From: Cristatella mucedo | Lineage: Eukaryota; Bryozoa; Phylactolaemata; Cristatellidae | Reading direction: 5' to 3' | Assembly: GCA_009760855.2 (NCBI GenBank) | Contig: WPIO01000150.1 | Coordinates: forward strand, 505,001-569,000 | DNA: 64,000 nucleotides | In this document: positions 51,002 through 64,000 of the stretch, one piece after another | How the letters are laid out: the number at the start of each line of letters is the position of its first letter | Position numbering within the stretch: the first letter of the stretch is position 1 | The notes under the pieces: generated by a model | Database searches by the model: none | Told to the model about the DNA's origin: nothing | Seen by the model: the letters and a program-made list of their open reading frames with translations, nothing else | Program-made: the position numbers and the translations under genes

Positions 51002-51208
51002 CCTGCATGTGACGCTGGTGGGCCATCCTTTTCTGAGCTAGCCTTACTCATGGGCGAACCATGTGGATTGTAAAAGGTGCTCAGAAGGAGCTCGGAAGAG
51101 AGGGAGAGGGAGAGAGAGCGTTGCAACTCAAGGATTCACTAGTCTTGGTCTATGCCTATGGTTGGTGTGAACTTGTGCTTTGTTAATTCCATTAATTCCA
51201 TTGTGTCA

Positions 51209-51214
51209 AATAAA
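51209..51214 (+). promoter_or_regulatory. abcd3: polyadenylation signal AATAAA of abcd3 copy B
   Basis: Canonical hexamer 208 bp after the stop codon, the first one in the 3' flank. This implies a 3' UTR of roughly 220-240 nt. Confidence 0.75.
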
Positions 51215-51547
51215 GCTCTCAATTTCTAAGTAATGAAACCCGCGACTTGAACAGTGTGAAGTGTTTTAAAATTCTAGCGACTGAGCTATTAAAATTAAAT
51301 GGATTTGCAAGCAAATGCAGGGAGTGATTGCCTCACTGGGACCTCTAATGCAGAGGCTGGCCTCCGTCACCATCAGTCGTGAAGAGAAAGAACGGTTGCT
51401 CTTTCAGGGCAATGCTAATGCACCGCCCTGAAAGAGCCTGACTTCGCGAGATAGCTCAAATTGGTGCGGTACTTAAACTGCTACAAAGAACTGGACCAAT
51501 TGCGAGCTTATGTGTAAATGATAAGAATTTGTCCGATATTTTTAATA

Positions 51548-51625
51548 TGTCATAGATAATTCATTTGCATAGCGCTCTAACAGAACTCAATCTCTACCCA
51601 GGCGCTTTACAAGTTTGCCGCAGGG
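51548..51625 (-). mobile_element. LINE-A 3' tail
   Basis: Minus-strand hairpin tail (tagcgctctaacagaactca, then ggcgctttac as read on +). Short and decayed. Confidence 0.6.
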
Positions 51626-51941
51626 TTCGAGCCCACGTCCTCGGTCGTGACTGGTGAGCGAGCATATTAGGCCTGTGCCAAACCAACGCCGATGATCAAA
51701 TCGCAATCCTGTATAGCATGAGGAAGCAATTAGGATTTTAAAGAATGCAGGTTCATTCTACCACCTCAGTTTGCTTATCGTTAGCGAATAAAGCAAGCAA
51801 AATGAGCGCCTGCTTTGGCATTTTCCAAAGCTTCCTGCAGTAACAAGATAATTTCGATCTTCTAAGCTGTTTTTTTTAACATGACCTAGTAAAAAATGGT
51901 GTGCCGCAGCCGTTACAGCGTTCATCGCTTCATTACAGTGG

Positions 51942-52025
51942 AATAACAATAATAATAATAATGCACTCGATGAAGCGCCCTCAGAGAACTCAATGTCTTC
52001 CTAGGTGCTTTACATGTGCTGCAGT
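51942..52025 (-). mobile_element. LINE-A 3' tail
   Basis: ATT repeat at 51945-51962 followed by the hairpin read on the minus strand. Confidence 0.75.
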
Positions 52026-52214
52026 ATGGTTGAGGCGTTCGCTTCTTGCCGAGTTTCTTGTAGAGCTGCTCTCTGAGAGTGTGATATTCGCTCCTTGGAA
52101 GCCAAGATCCGCTATAGAGGAGCTATCGAGCTTCCGGGGATGGGGCTGATGGGGCGTACTCAGCGGCCTTCGGCTCCCGATGGCCGCTTCCGGTTAACCT
52201 TCCAGAGAGGCTAA

Positions 52215-52490
52215 AGCCCCTCCCTTAGCTTAAAACGCACCTATTTAGTACAGCATTTATTGGGTCCCTGTGATTCGTCCTTTATGTGCTTATGTGTGCT
52301 GACACTGTTGCATGCTGGCACTAACCACAATTGCATGCTGACCCTGTGCAAGTCACCCCTAACCATGTTATTCATGTTGTTTTACTCACCATTTAATTGC
52401 ATTTCCCTTTGCAGCAAATGTAAATTGCTTGGAAAGAGATTGAGTTCTCTGAGGACGCTTTATCAAGTACATCATTATTATTATTAGCTC
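52215..52490 (+). mobile_element. LINE-A 3' end
   Basis: Begins at the end of the coding region (cttaaaacgcacctatttag), then 3' UTR, hairpin and ATT repeat (52472-52486). Confidence 0.82.
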
Positions 52491-52554
52491 ACCCCAGTTT
52501 GTACGTCATTCCCTCCTCGCATCAGGGCAAATGTGCTAGGTCTTAGCGAAGGGG

Positions 52555-52955
52555 TAATGCAATATGTCTTTGTCTGTAACTCCACAAAGGCCAAGTGGGT
52601 GTCGCGCAGGAGAATTTTCTGTAGCTCACTCGAAAGCCTAAGTGACTTTCGGCACGCATGCGATAGTTAGCCTACAGACTTCATCTCACGCAACAAAGAG
52701 AAAGCTTGCAGCAATTGTAAAGTGCCTAGAGAGAGATTGAGTTTACTGGGGGCGCTTTATCAAATGTATTATTACCATTATTATTACAAAGTGAGCATAG
52801 CTAAGTCAGGAGGGCACGTGACGTAATGCTCAGGCTGAAGATGTGCCGCAGTCGGCAGCATGAGGGTAGATGTTTCGTAGGAATAGTGGAAGTGAGTTCT
52901 ACAGTATAGGACCTGCGGTGAAAAAGTGGCTCTTGCCAAAAGTCTTAAAGCGTAG
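52555..52955 (-). mobile_element. LINE-B 3' end, split by a LINE-A tail
   Basis: Minus-strand LINE-B text (tctgtaactccacaaaggcc as read on +), interrupted at 52705-52787 by a LINE-A tail. Both sides continue the same LINE-B text found at 14760 and 35070. Confidence 0.75.
52705..52787 (+). mobile_element. 83-bp LINE-A insertion with target duplication
   Basis: Only the last 83 bp of LINE-A. Flanked by aaag at 52701-52704 and 52788-52791, which occurs once at this place in undisturbed LINE-B copies. Confidence 0.8.
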
Positions 52956-52999
52956 GAATGAGACAGTTAATTTATAATATTATATATATCCTATATTAC

Positions 53000-53510
53000 A
53001 ATTAAAAGTAAAATTACAGTACGTACAAACTGTAGGCCTATGTATTCGAGCACGCCGAAAATCTTCGACGCCTGGTGCAGCCGCTCGATCACTCCTTGTG
53101 TGTGGGCAGGAACATTTTTCCAGAAAATCGGGTGTGGTGAAACCAAGCCTGTCAGAGCGTTCTGTTCACTGATTGGCTATCCTGCTCTCTTCCTGTTCTG
53201 GCCGATGATTGGCTCAGCCTCACTCAAGTTCGTTTCTCTCATATTTCTAACGATTGTATGTCTTATTTTCTTGAATTTCTCTAATACATTGGGTTGTGAG
53301 AGTGTAATGTGAATAAAGGGGCGTTGTTTCATTTCCAGACGGCTCTAGTAATTCTAAAAATAGTATTTATAGGGTCGTGAACTGGTTTTCTATACTCAAC
53401 TACAAAAAATATTCAATTTATAAACAAAGATTTCTACTTCGTGGAAATTCACTTATCATGATAGGGTCTGGAACTGATTAACCGCGATAAATGAGGGCGA
53501 CTGTAGACGT
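53000..53510. mobile_element. possible Tigger/pogo-like DNA transposon remnant
   Basis: The right part (gaactgattaaccgcgataa then atgagggcgactgta at about 53471-53507) resembles terminal repeats of Tigger-type elements. The left end is uncertain and no transposase is visible. Confidence 0.4.
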
Positions 53511-53824
53511 GGCCGCAGTAGGATCCCCCTCAATCCACGGTCCTGAGGAGGCGCAGGTGCACGAACCATGAGTCTTTGCCGCTTGTTTTGGCTACAGGCG
53601 GCTGCTGCTCGTGCTCGTTCTGCTTCTGCACGGTCTAATTATCGGTGCAACGGACTGGAAGCGTTCGTCCAGGGCAGCCGGTTTGATCAGGCTGCTGGCG
53701 CGGCCGAGATAAGGGGTGCACTGCAGTTAATCGGGCCGAAGCTCTTAAAATACCTAAAGAAGCATAAACCATCTAATTAATTACCGGACGAGTCACAGAC
53801 AAAAAATATTGGTCTAAAAATGCC

Positions 53825-56600
53825 TGGGTGAGCAAGATGAAGAAAATCTAGTCCCTCTTTAAAGTAAAGACGAAAACCAGACAAGAGATAAGTGATAATC
53901 AAGGCACTGACGTTCAAGCTTTGCAACAAGTTGAACAGAAGTTGGATTACAGTGACCTTACCAAATTGCCCTCGGTTAATGTTGGAAACATTACTGCAGT
54001 TCTAGTGCGAAAAGAACAGCAGCATGTTTATGCCCGTGACTTTCCAAAAGATTCACACCGTAGAAGACTTTTCTCAGCTCCATTACAAAAGAAGGCTTGT
54101 AAAAGGTGCTAGCAGATGTGCCGCCTGTGGTTGACGTATTCCATATCAAGATATGGAGTAATCTTCTTTTGCTGTAAGCTATTCAGCAGGAAGGCTAGCA
54201 TCTCGTTTATGCAAGAAAGTGACTGCAAAGACTGGAGAAGTCCGACTACAATTTTATCCTCACACGAGAGAATCCCATCACACCTAGAAAGTCATCAAGG
54301 TTGGATGGCATTGGAGGTGCACCTGAACATTTGGAATTCCATGGATAAATGAAAACCTCTTGGCACCTGGAGATAGAAAATCTCTCCAAGTCGTCGATTG
54401 TCTGGCCTTTTTATTCTCCGATGATGATGGAAAACCTGCGGAGGGCTGACTGACAAAGAAGCTTGCGTACATTTTCTCGGCAAAGATATCAAGAATGAGT
54501 TAATATAAACTTTCGCTTCTACAATAAAGCATCAGATTACAGAAGCAGTTAAGTCAGCAAAATACTATTCAGCTGTCTTTGACTGCACGCCAGTTGTCGG
54601 TCACGCTGAGTAGATGACCTTGATAATTCGTTTTGTTCACCTTAGTGAAACCGGAGCGACAATCAGATTTTTTAGTTTCACCCCACAACAAAAGACCAAA
54701 AGTGCATTCATGACCGAAGTTCTGTTTGAGCAGCTCAAAAATATGGGATTAGATGCTGGAAATCTGAGAGGAGGCGGGTAGGAAAATAGCAGTAGCATGA
54801 AAGGCAAAGAAAGTGGAGTGCAAAAGAGGATACTGAACATAAATCCACGTGCCTGCTATGCACCGTGCAATGCCCACTCCCTGAATCTAGTTGTAAATGA
54901 TGCAGCAAAGAGTTGCCTAGAGGATGTGAATTTCTTTGCTTTGGTGCAGCAAATAAGCAATTTTTCATCAGCATCTACTCGGCATCGGGGAGTCTTCGAA
55001 TGTCACTTCACTGATGCCGGTGATCTTACGGTAAAGCCACTTAGTGAAACAAGATGGGAAAGCCGAATTGATGCTCTGAAACCTCTGAGATGCAACCTTG
55101 ACAAAGTCTATGATGTTTTCTGATTGAGATACGTGACGATATGAGTCAGACAGGATTGGCTGGAGCCATGACAAGATCTGAAGCACAAACACTGGCCAAT
55201 AGCAGAAGAGAATTTCCACTTGCAGTATCGCTTCTTACCTGATAAAACATTTTGTTTGAGGTCAATGTGACCAGCACAGTTCTACAGCAGACATCTACTG
55301 ACTTGAGACTGGGAGTTAAACAGCTGGGAGGCACCAAAAAGTGTATCAGTACTATCCGAAGGGAAGAGTTCCTTATCAGTACTATCCGAAGTGAAGAGAG
55401 CTTCCTTAAAATATGAGCGGATCCGACTTAAATGGCTGGATATTGAACCCACTTTTGAAGCAAATAGACACTTGAAAAAGTTACGGCCGTTTGATTATGA
55501 AACGCAAGATGGTACAGCATCTGAAGGAGAGCTATAAGGTTAATTTTTGTAATTATGTTTTAAATGTGGTAGCAGAATCTATCACAGAAAGGTTCAATCA
55601 GATTCAACAAAACAGCTTATTGTTTGGGTCATACCACTTCTCGCCGACCTGCACTGGCTAACAGTCAAGCAACGGATCGACTTCAGGGTTTTATCGCTCA
55701 CTTTTAGATCCCTTCATTCTTTGGCTCCAGCCTATTTATCAGATCTACTCCCCCACTAGGCCAAGCATCGTACCCCCCACTTTTCGGAAACTGTTTACCT
55801 ATACCTCATACAAACCTCAAATCCTTGGGAGACCCTGCCTTTAGTTCGTATTCTTCCTTAGCTTGGAACTCACTCCCGACTTGTGTCACGACATCCCCTG
55901 ACTTGACCAAATTTTAAAAAGAAATTAAAAACGCACCTATTTATCACCTATTTATATTATAGTGGGTTCGTGTGATTCGTCCTTTATGTGCCTATGCTTT
56001 CTGACATTGTGCATGCTGCCACTAACCACACCAGCATGCTGACCCTATGCATGTCACCCTAGTCATGTTATTATTGTTGTTTATTAAGCATGATTCAACT
56101 CACCATTCGATCGTGTTTCCTTTGCAACAAATGTAAAGCGCCTAGAAAAAGATTTAGTTCTCTGAGACCGCTTGATCAAGTGTACTATTATTATTCCTGT
56201 ATGATATCTTCAAGATTTCCAACATACCCAGAGAAGATATCATTAGTGAGTGCAAGTCTCTAGAGGAGTATCCTACTCTTGGAGAAAGCAAGAATTTAGA
56301 TAGAGAGGAAATGTGTGGTGATCTGCATGCCATTGCCACAAGGCTTACCCAGACTACAAATCCCCTCGAGGTCATACAACTTTTATCGCAGCATAAACTA
56401 ATAGACTGATGCTTCCCATTCTTTCAGTGGCACTCGGCATTGTATTGACCTTGCCAATTTCAGTGCCCAGTGGAGAAACAAGTTTTTTTCAAATTAAACC
56501 TGATAAAAGATATTCATTTACCAGTGTGCCAAGAAAGACTGGTCTGCTTGGCAGCAATTTCCATTGAATGAGATTGAGCATCTTCTCTTGACATTGGAGA
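53825..56600 (+). pseudogene. hAT transposase pseudogene (ZMYM1-like, DUF4371 type) interrupted by a LINE-A
   Basis: Pieces in order: YARDFPKDSHRRR (about 54030), LTYSISRYGVIFFCCKLFSR (TTF zinc-finger region, 54130), YYSAVFDCTPVVGHAE then MTLIIRFVHLSETGA (RNase H-like core, 54560), MKGKESGVQKRILNINPRAC and NAHSLNLVVNDAAKSC (54797-54920), TVKPLSETRWESRIDALKPL (55028), and a decayed C-terminal dimerisation part (LTLPISVPSGETSFF, about 56450). Stops and frameshifts separate the pieces and a LINE-A occupies 55633-56195, so it is dead. A 25-bp direct duplication lies near 55343-55398. Such transposases normally cut and paste hAT elements. I see no clear terminal repeats. Confidence 0.82.
55633..56195 (+). 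mobile_element. LINE-A inserted in the hAT pseudogene
   Basis: Starts with the text for PLLADLHWLTVKQRIDFRVL, continues through [16 protein letters not shown], the 3' UTR and hairpin, and ends in a short ATT repeat. The hAT sequence resumes directly after it. Confidence 0.85.
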
Positions 56601-57044
56601 AATGGTTGTCTGCCAGTTTGCCAAGAAAAAAAGAAAGGAAAGCCAAGTATCGGACATCAATGTTTAACATTTTACGTATAACTGCATCCATAAATGTAAT
56701 TGATTTATGCTTGCGGTTCCATATGATACATGTTTTACACCTGTCAAATTGGGTTTTATTGCATGATGGGGGGTGGCGTGAGTGGACAGGGCGCCAGATA
56801 TCTGAACTCACCTAGAACATTGAAATGCGCTGTACCAGCACTGAGTAAAATTTCAGTTTTACCATTGCTCAGTTAAGGGAAATTGGCCGACATCCAGGAT
56901 TAATAATCTGCAAGGCAAGCATTGAGTTTATCGGTCACCCCGAAAGATTGATGCTGAGGCTGAAATGACGAATGGCGCGCTCGCACTTCACGATCAAAGT
57001 CGTTCGAGTCGTGCGTGCGCGAGAAGCGGGAAACACGTCGCCCA

Positions 57045-57225
57045 CTGTAAAGAAACAGCTTAGCTATTTAAACAGCCTCATTCTTGTATAGTGGCAGAGG
57101 AGCCTTTGCGGCTGCTGTCACGACCGCTTGCAGCGGGCAGTAAAGAATCGCTCACTGAAGGACTCGGACCCATGATCTGAGTCGCGAAGAGCGAGCACCT
57201 TACCTCCCGGGCTAGAACCCAGGGG
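57045..57225 (-). mobile_element. tRNA-derived SINE (family 1)
   Basis: Minus strand. As read on +: body tttaaacagcctcattcttg and ccgcttgcagcgggcagtaa, then the head with a B-box-like ggactcggaccca and gagcgagcaccttacctccc. Confidence 0.68.
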
Positions 57226-57229
57226 TCGA

Positions 57230-57880
57230 GCGGTGCTGATAGCAGTCGATGCATCTTCTGCCGCTACCGGCCCCCCCCCCCCGATGGGCTGCGTTCGGCA
57301 CGTTCAAATCTGGCTCCACCATCATTTTCACCCCCGTCCGCGGAGCGTCCACAGACGGGTTACGTCCGACCTAGTCAGCCACCTGTCATTCGTACGTCTA
57401 AGGTCCAGTCGGGCACACAGAAAGGTGCCTCTGGCCATGACATAGGCCCAGGTATCCTTCACTTGTCTTGCAGGACCTTTCGGATTCGTTCAATGTATAC
57501 TATTCGATCGCCAAGCTCTTCTCGAGAGCCTCAGCATCGGCTTCATTGCTTTCCATGCAATGACTTCTGTCCTATCTCAGCGGAGACGAGTGGAGACAAT
57601 TCTCACTGCGCTGGATCGGGAGGGGGGGCTGCCCCCCCCCGATCCAGCGCAGTGAGAATTGTCTCCACTATATACCGGCGATTTTCAGATGCCTTCATCG
57701 CAGCTGTCACCGAAGCCGCGTTACCTCCATCAGATGTAGATGTCACAGTGACGACCTGGTTTTCAATGCACCCCCCCCCAAAGCGTACGGCTTTTCCGAC
57801 GTTCAGTTCATCAGCGCTGGCTAGAGACTGGAGAACGCGTCCAGGTTCAGTTTGATCACAATAAATGCCTGAAACAATCT
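57230..57880. other. unidentified stretch with palindrome
   Basis: A 130-codon frame (57463-57855) runs through an 81-bp palindrome. No protein family recognised. A splice-like cttgtcttgcag precedes 57473, but nothing downstream confirms an exon. Confidence 0.3.
57589..57669. repeat. 81-bp palindrome with G/C-run centre
   Basis: Arms 57589-57620 and 57638-57669 are perfect reverse complements (agtggagacaattctcactg.. against ..cagtgagaattgtctccact). The 17-bp centre is a G run followed by a C run. Confidence 0.95.
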
Positions 57881-58329
57881 CAAAAAATTATAGCACTATT
57901 TTGCGCACACGACACACAGGGAGGAGAGCAGATCTATATGCCCATATATATATATATATATAGGAGGAGATGCAGATATATATATATAAATGGGCTACAG
58001 CAAGAGCCGTGCTTAGTCCACTTTTTTTTGCAATTTGTGCTCTCGCTATTGCCGATGTAATCGCCAAGCACACTGAAGACTTTCAAATTTGTGTAGAATG
58101 CACATAGCAGTGCCTCCACCGGTTGACCCTCCAGCCTTTGATCTTCCGTATGTCGAAATTTCTACTCTCTCTTTCGGCACGAGTTGGTAACATTCTTACT
58201 TAGATAGCAGTACACTTTTTTAAACTGAACGGCGATAAAAGAAATGTACGTGCTAGAGGAAAACTTAGCCATTCTTAAAAATTAGAAAACATACGAATCG
58301 ACAAAGCTGGTCATTACCCATCTCATTAC

Positions 58330-58705
58330 TCCGTTCCAAGTCTACCGCGCTTTTAGTTCGTATGTTCTCAAAGCCTGGACCTCACTTCTGACTTGAGTCA
58401 TGACACCTATTCACTTGACCACATTTAAAAAGAAACTAAAAATGCATCTATTTATCACAGCATTTAGTGTGTCCCTATGATTCCACTCTTATGTGCTTAT
58501 GCGTGCTGACACTGTGCACGCTGCCACTAACCATACTTGCATGCTGACCCTGTGCATGTCACCCCTAACCGTGTCATTCTTGTTGTTAATTGAGCATGCT
58601 ACCACTAACCATTTGATCATGCTTAGTTTGCCGCAAATATAAAGTGCCTAGAAAGAGATTGAGTTTTCTGAGGGCACTATATAAAATGCATTATTATTAT
58701 TATCA
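58330..58705 (+). mobile_element. LINE-A 3' end
   Basis: From a decayed coding end (cacatttaaaaagaaactaa) through the 3' UTR and hairpin to the ATT repeat at 58690-58703. Confidence 0.82.
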
Positions 58706-58769
58706 TTCCTTGCTTATACTTAGATCTGAGTTGCATCTATTTGCCGCAGCAGCATCTGCAGCAGCATCC

Positions 58770-59960
58770 ATGTTAGCACTGAGTGTCGCTCACGTCGGCG
58801 GCAGCGACTCAGGCGCCGCGCCTACTCGAGAGCCGCGATAGAGGGCGCTCGCGCTGAACGTTGCTCTCGGCGCACCCGCGGCCGCTGCAGCAGTTTGCGT
58901 CTGGTGCTGCTCGACCGACGCGTCGTTCGCTCGCTCGCCGGAAGACGGCAGAGCCGACGCGCGGCGGCTTGAGCGCGCGCCTGCAGCCTGCGCCGCTTGG
59001 GGCTCCAGCCGCTCCTCTTTGCTGCGAACACTCTACGCTAGCGGCAGGTTTTCGTGCGAAGGAGGCACGTCTCGCTCGCCCCGTCGGCGCGCTTCTCCTG
59101 CGCAGGTGTCGCCTCGACCTCTCTTCCCCAAACCGACTGCAAAGAGAGCGCCAGCGCCTCCCCGACCGTCTTCGCTCCGTCGGAGGCGCGAACGCGCGAG
59201 CGTCTCGCGAGCGGCGGCAAATCGCTCGTCGTCGGGCTTGACGCGGACGCTTCGCGTGCGCGGTCGTCTGCGGGGGGGGGCGCTGATCGGGTCGACGACG
59301 CATACGGCGGCTTCGCGGAGGCGGCTCGGCGTGAAGGCGCGCGCTGCTCCGGCTGGCGCCATCTGGCGGCGGCGCGGCCGCCGCCGCTCGCGGCGGGCCG
59401 TGAACTTCAAGCGGCGTTGGCCGCCGCTTGAGAGCGCACTCCGGATGGGGCTCTATCGATCGGACGAACTCGAACCGTGCACGGCGCACGTCCATAAAAG
59501 ACGTCGCGCACGCAGACGCGCTCGCGACGCTGCGGACTTTTCGGCCACGCTCCTGGTCCTGACGTCACCACGCGGCCGCCACACCGCGCCGGCCGGCCGC
59601 AAGAGCGCCGTATTCGTCGCGAGACGGTGACAGCGACGCTCGACGAGCCGCCACGGGGCAGCCTCGACGAACCATTCGCCAACGCCAAAGACGGCCCGCC
59701 GCCGGCTGCTGCAAAAGTGGGCAGCGGTAAGTGCGTGCTGGCGAGAGCTGGCGTCCGCTATCGGGTTTGAGTAGTGCTGCAGCCGCTTTCAATTGACTCT
59801 CCGCCGCAAGCATTTGGAGGGGAGCGGCGCGCGCGCCCGCGCGCACACGCGCGCGCCGCTCTCGCTCCGTCTCGGCGCATGGCCGGCCACCGTCGCGGCG
59901 ATTTCTCGGCGGGCTAGCACCACGAGCGTCTCGCGCCGCGCGTGCGCACAAAAAGCTGCA
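58770..59960. promoter_or_regulatory. CpG island-like block 1
   Basis: Very GC- and CpG-rich with long open frames on both strands, including one of 228 codons on the minus strand. They are rich in R, A, P and S and resemble no known protein. A consensus splice donor gcggtaagt lies at 59724-59732, so a first exon on the + strand is possible. Best read as the promoter region of an unidentified gene. Confidence 0.5.
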
Positions 59961-60599
59961 GTCGAGCCATTACCCGGTCCAGATTGGCTTCGACGCGCAC
60001 AGAAGCGCTCGTGGGAGTATATTTTTTTAAGTGTAATTGCGCTTCGGCCAGCGACAAGTCAAGTACTGAGCAAATGACTATTTAAAAATAAGCCTTTGTT
60101 TGTAATGACCTGACGTGTAGATTATGTCAATACGAGCTCCATTAAAGCCATACAAAAGGTAGTAAATCTCAGTCAGCAATCGATGGCATTGCCGCCTAAT
60201 TACCTATCGACCAGAGTCACCTAAACCGCGGCGTCACGCGCGGTCCGGTGCGTTCCCCACGCGCGCGTTCCAGCTCGAAGTCGAGGTCGCTCACTTACGA
60301 ATGCATCGCGTATATGCACGCTTTCTCTTCATTGCGTAGGAGCGCACATGCAGTTCAAATGCGTTTCGCCGAGGTACGTGGCATGTCATTTTGACGAGAA
60401 AAAGTGACGAGAAAGCCTAGAAAACGGATTAACTTCGGGCGGCTACTGCTTCATTAAATCTGAGCAGGCTGCTGCTGCTGCTGCACAATATGCCATGCCT
60501 AACCTGCAGAGAATGAATCGTCACGACGCGCTTTTCTAGTGCGTCCTAAGGAAAAGAAAAGCAAATCCATCAGCTCGTCCATTAAAGTCCGTCTTCCAA

Positions 60600-60920
60600 T
60601 TCAAAAATTATCGCTTCACACTTTATATTCGATGCAATGCAACGACATCTACTCTCCAACTGCCGACTATGGCACATCTTTTTCAGCGGTCCTGAACTGC
60701 TACTTCTATGCTACTCACTCTACCCCAACTGCTCTCCTAACTCTGCTATGCTTCCCACTTTCCCTTTGTTGCGTGAGACGAAGTCTGTTGGCTACCGAAT
60801 GCGTACCGAAAGCCGCTTAGGCTGTGAGTGCGCTATACAAAACTCTCCTGCGTAACACCCACACGGTCTTTATAACTTTGTGGAGTTACTGACGGAGATA
60901 CATTACATTACATTACAAAT
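60600..60920 (+). mobile_element. LINE-B 3' end
   Basis: Text for [40 protein letters not shown] and the tail aactttgtggagttactgac, ending in four ACATT units (60900-60916). The cleanest LINE-B 3' terminus. Confidence 0.82.
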
Positions 60921-61099
60921 CAGAGTTGGGAATCAAAGTGGGTCGAATTAGGGAATTCAGCAGCCAGCAAGAAAATTTTTAGCAGCTGAAGATGTGCCTG
61001 CAAGCAGACGTTCAGCCCAATACTTCAATACTACCTCGTCCCTCGCGTATCTAGGGCAACAGAACGAAAGACTACGCGTAGCAGCCCCTCAACGCCGGG

Positions 61100-63550
<2,451 letters not shown>

Positions 63551-63744
63551 TCTACGCGAGAAATGCGAACGAGACAGGCTGGCTCTCGGAGTGGAGGTAA
63601 ATCCGTAGCGACTTCGATGGCAGCTGGCTGCAGCACAGGCCGTGCTCGGCGCTGGGGTGCAGCGAATAGCCACAATCCACGCTAATTGAGCAGAAATCAA
63701 CTTTAAAGCGGCCGTGCGGAGCTCGAATTTTGAATGGCTATAAT

Positions 63745-63850
63745 AGTAACAATACGTTAGTGTAACGACCTCGGAGAACTTAATCTCTTTCTAGGCACTT
63801 GACGTATGCTTCAAAGGAAGCATGATCGAATGGGTAGTGGTAGACTATTG
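63745..63850 (-). mobile_element. LINE-A 3' tail
   Basis: Minus-strand hairpin tail (cgacctcggagaacttaatc then tctttctaggcacttgac as read on +) with a poor AT repeat. The rest of the window to 64000 shows nothing I recognise. Confidence 0.7.
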
Positions 63851-64000
63851 TTGAACGCGGTCATTATAATGCATCCGCCGAATTCCACGCCATCGCTCTC
63901 GAGCGTCCTCTGGAAAACGGGCTGCAACGACGCTGGTTTCTACCGCAACTCACAGCAAATCCACCAGAAATCGACTGAGAAAAGCACCGAATAAGATTGT

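Noticed and set aside
58809-59495. 228-codon minus-strand frame rich in Arg, Ala and Pro
   Set aside because: Open frames exist in nearly all six frames here because stop codons are rare in CpG-rich DNA. No resemblance to a known protein.

Overview
This is animal nuclear DNA, not bacterial. It has short exons (47-225 nt) with GT..AG borders, large introns crowded with retrotransposons, tRNA-derived SINEs, DNA transposons and many microsatellites. Base composition and repeats suggest a non-vertebrate metazoan; I cannot fix the phylum. I can support only one kind of host gene: the peroxisomal half ABC transporter ABCD3 (PMP70). It is present twice, in tandem, both copies on the + strand.

Copy A (101-15373) enters the window already inside the gene. 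Thirteen exons encode the membrane domain from about TM3 onward and the whole nucleotide-binding domain, ending in TAG. Its first exons must lie upstream. Copy B (19831-51001) is complete: 19 exons, 2022 nt, 673 residues, with a start in good context and a polyadenylation signal at 51209. The two copies share every splice position that can be compared. Most exons are clearly diverged, but exon 18 and 269 bp of flanking intron are about 99.5% identical, which marks a gene-conversion tract.

The space between the copies (15374-19830) holds decayed LINE pieces, a CpG-rich block and a 235-bp palindrome made of two LINE tails head to head. The palindrome lies just upstream of the copy B start codon.

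Between 51.2 and 58.7 kb no host gene is visible. This stretch is a graveyard of transposons: LINE tails, a possible Tigger-like end, a hAT (ZMYM1-like) transposase pseudogene split by a LINE, a tRNA-SINE and an 81-bp palindrome. From 58.77 to 63.55 kb the sequence is extremely CpG-rich and carries a 222-bp uninterrupted CT tract. It looks like the promoter region of a further gene that I cannot identify.

Two LINE families recur. LINE-A is CR1/jockey-like, with a 3' hairpin and an ATT-repeat tail. LINE-B is CR1/L2-like, with YADD reverse transcriptase and an ACATT-repeat tail. One tRNA-SINE family appears to carry a LINE-A-like 3' hairpin. Two short hAT elements with SPIN-like ends and 8-bp target duplications suggest horizontal transfer.
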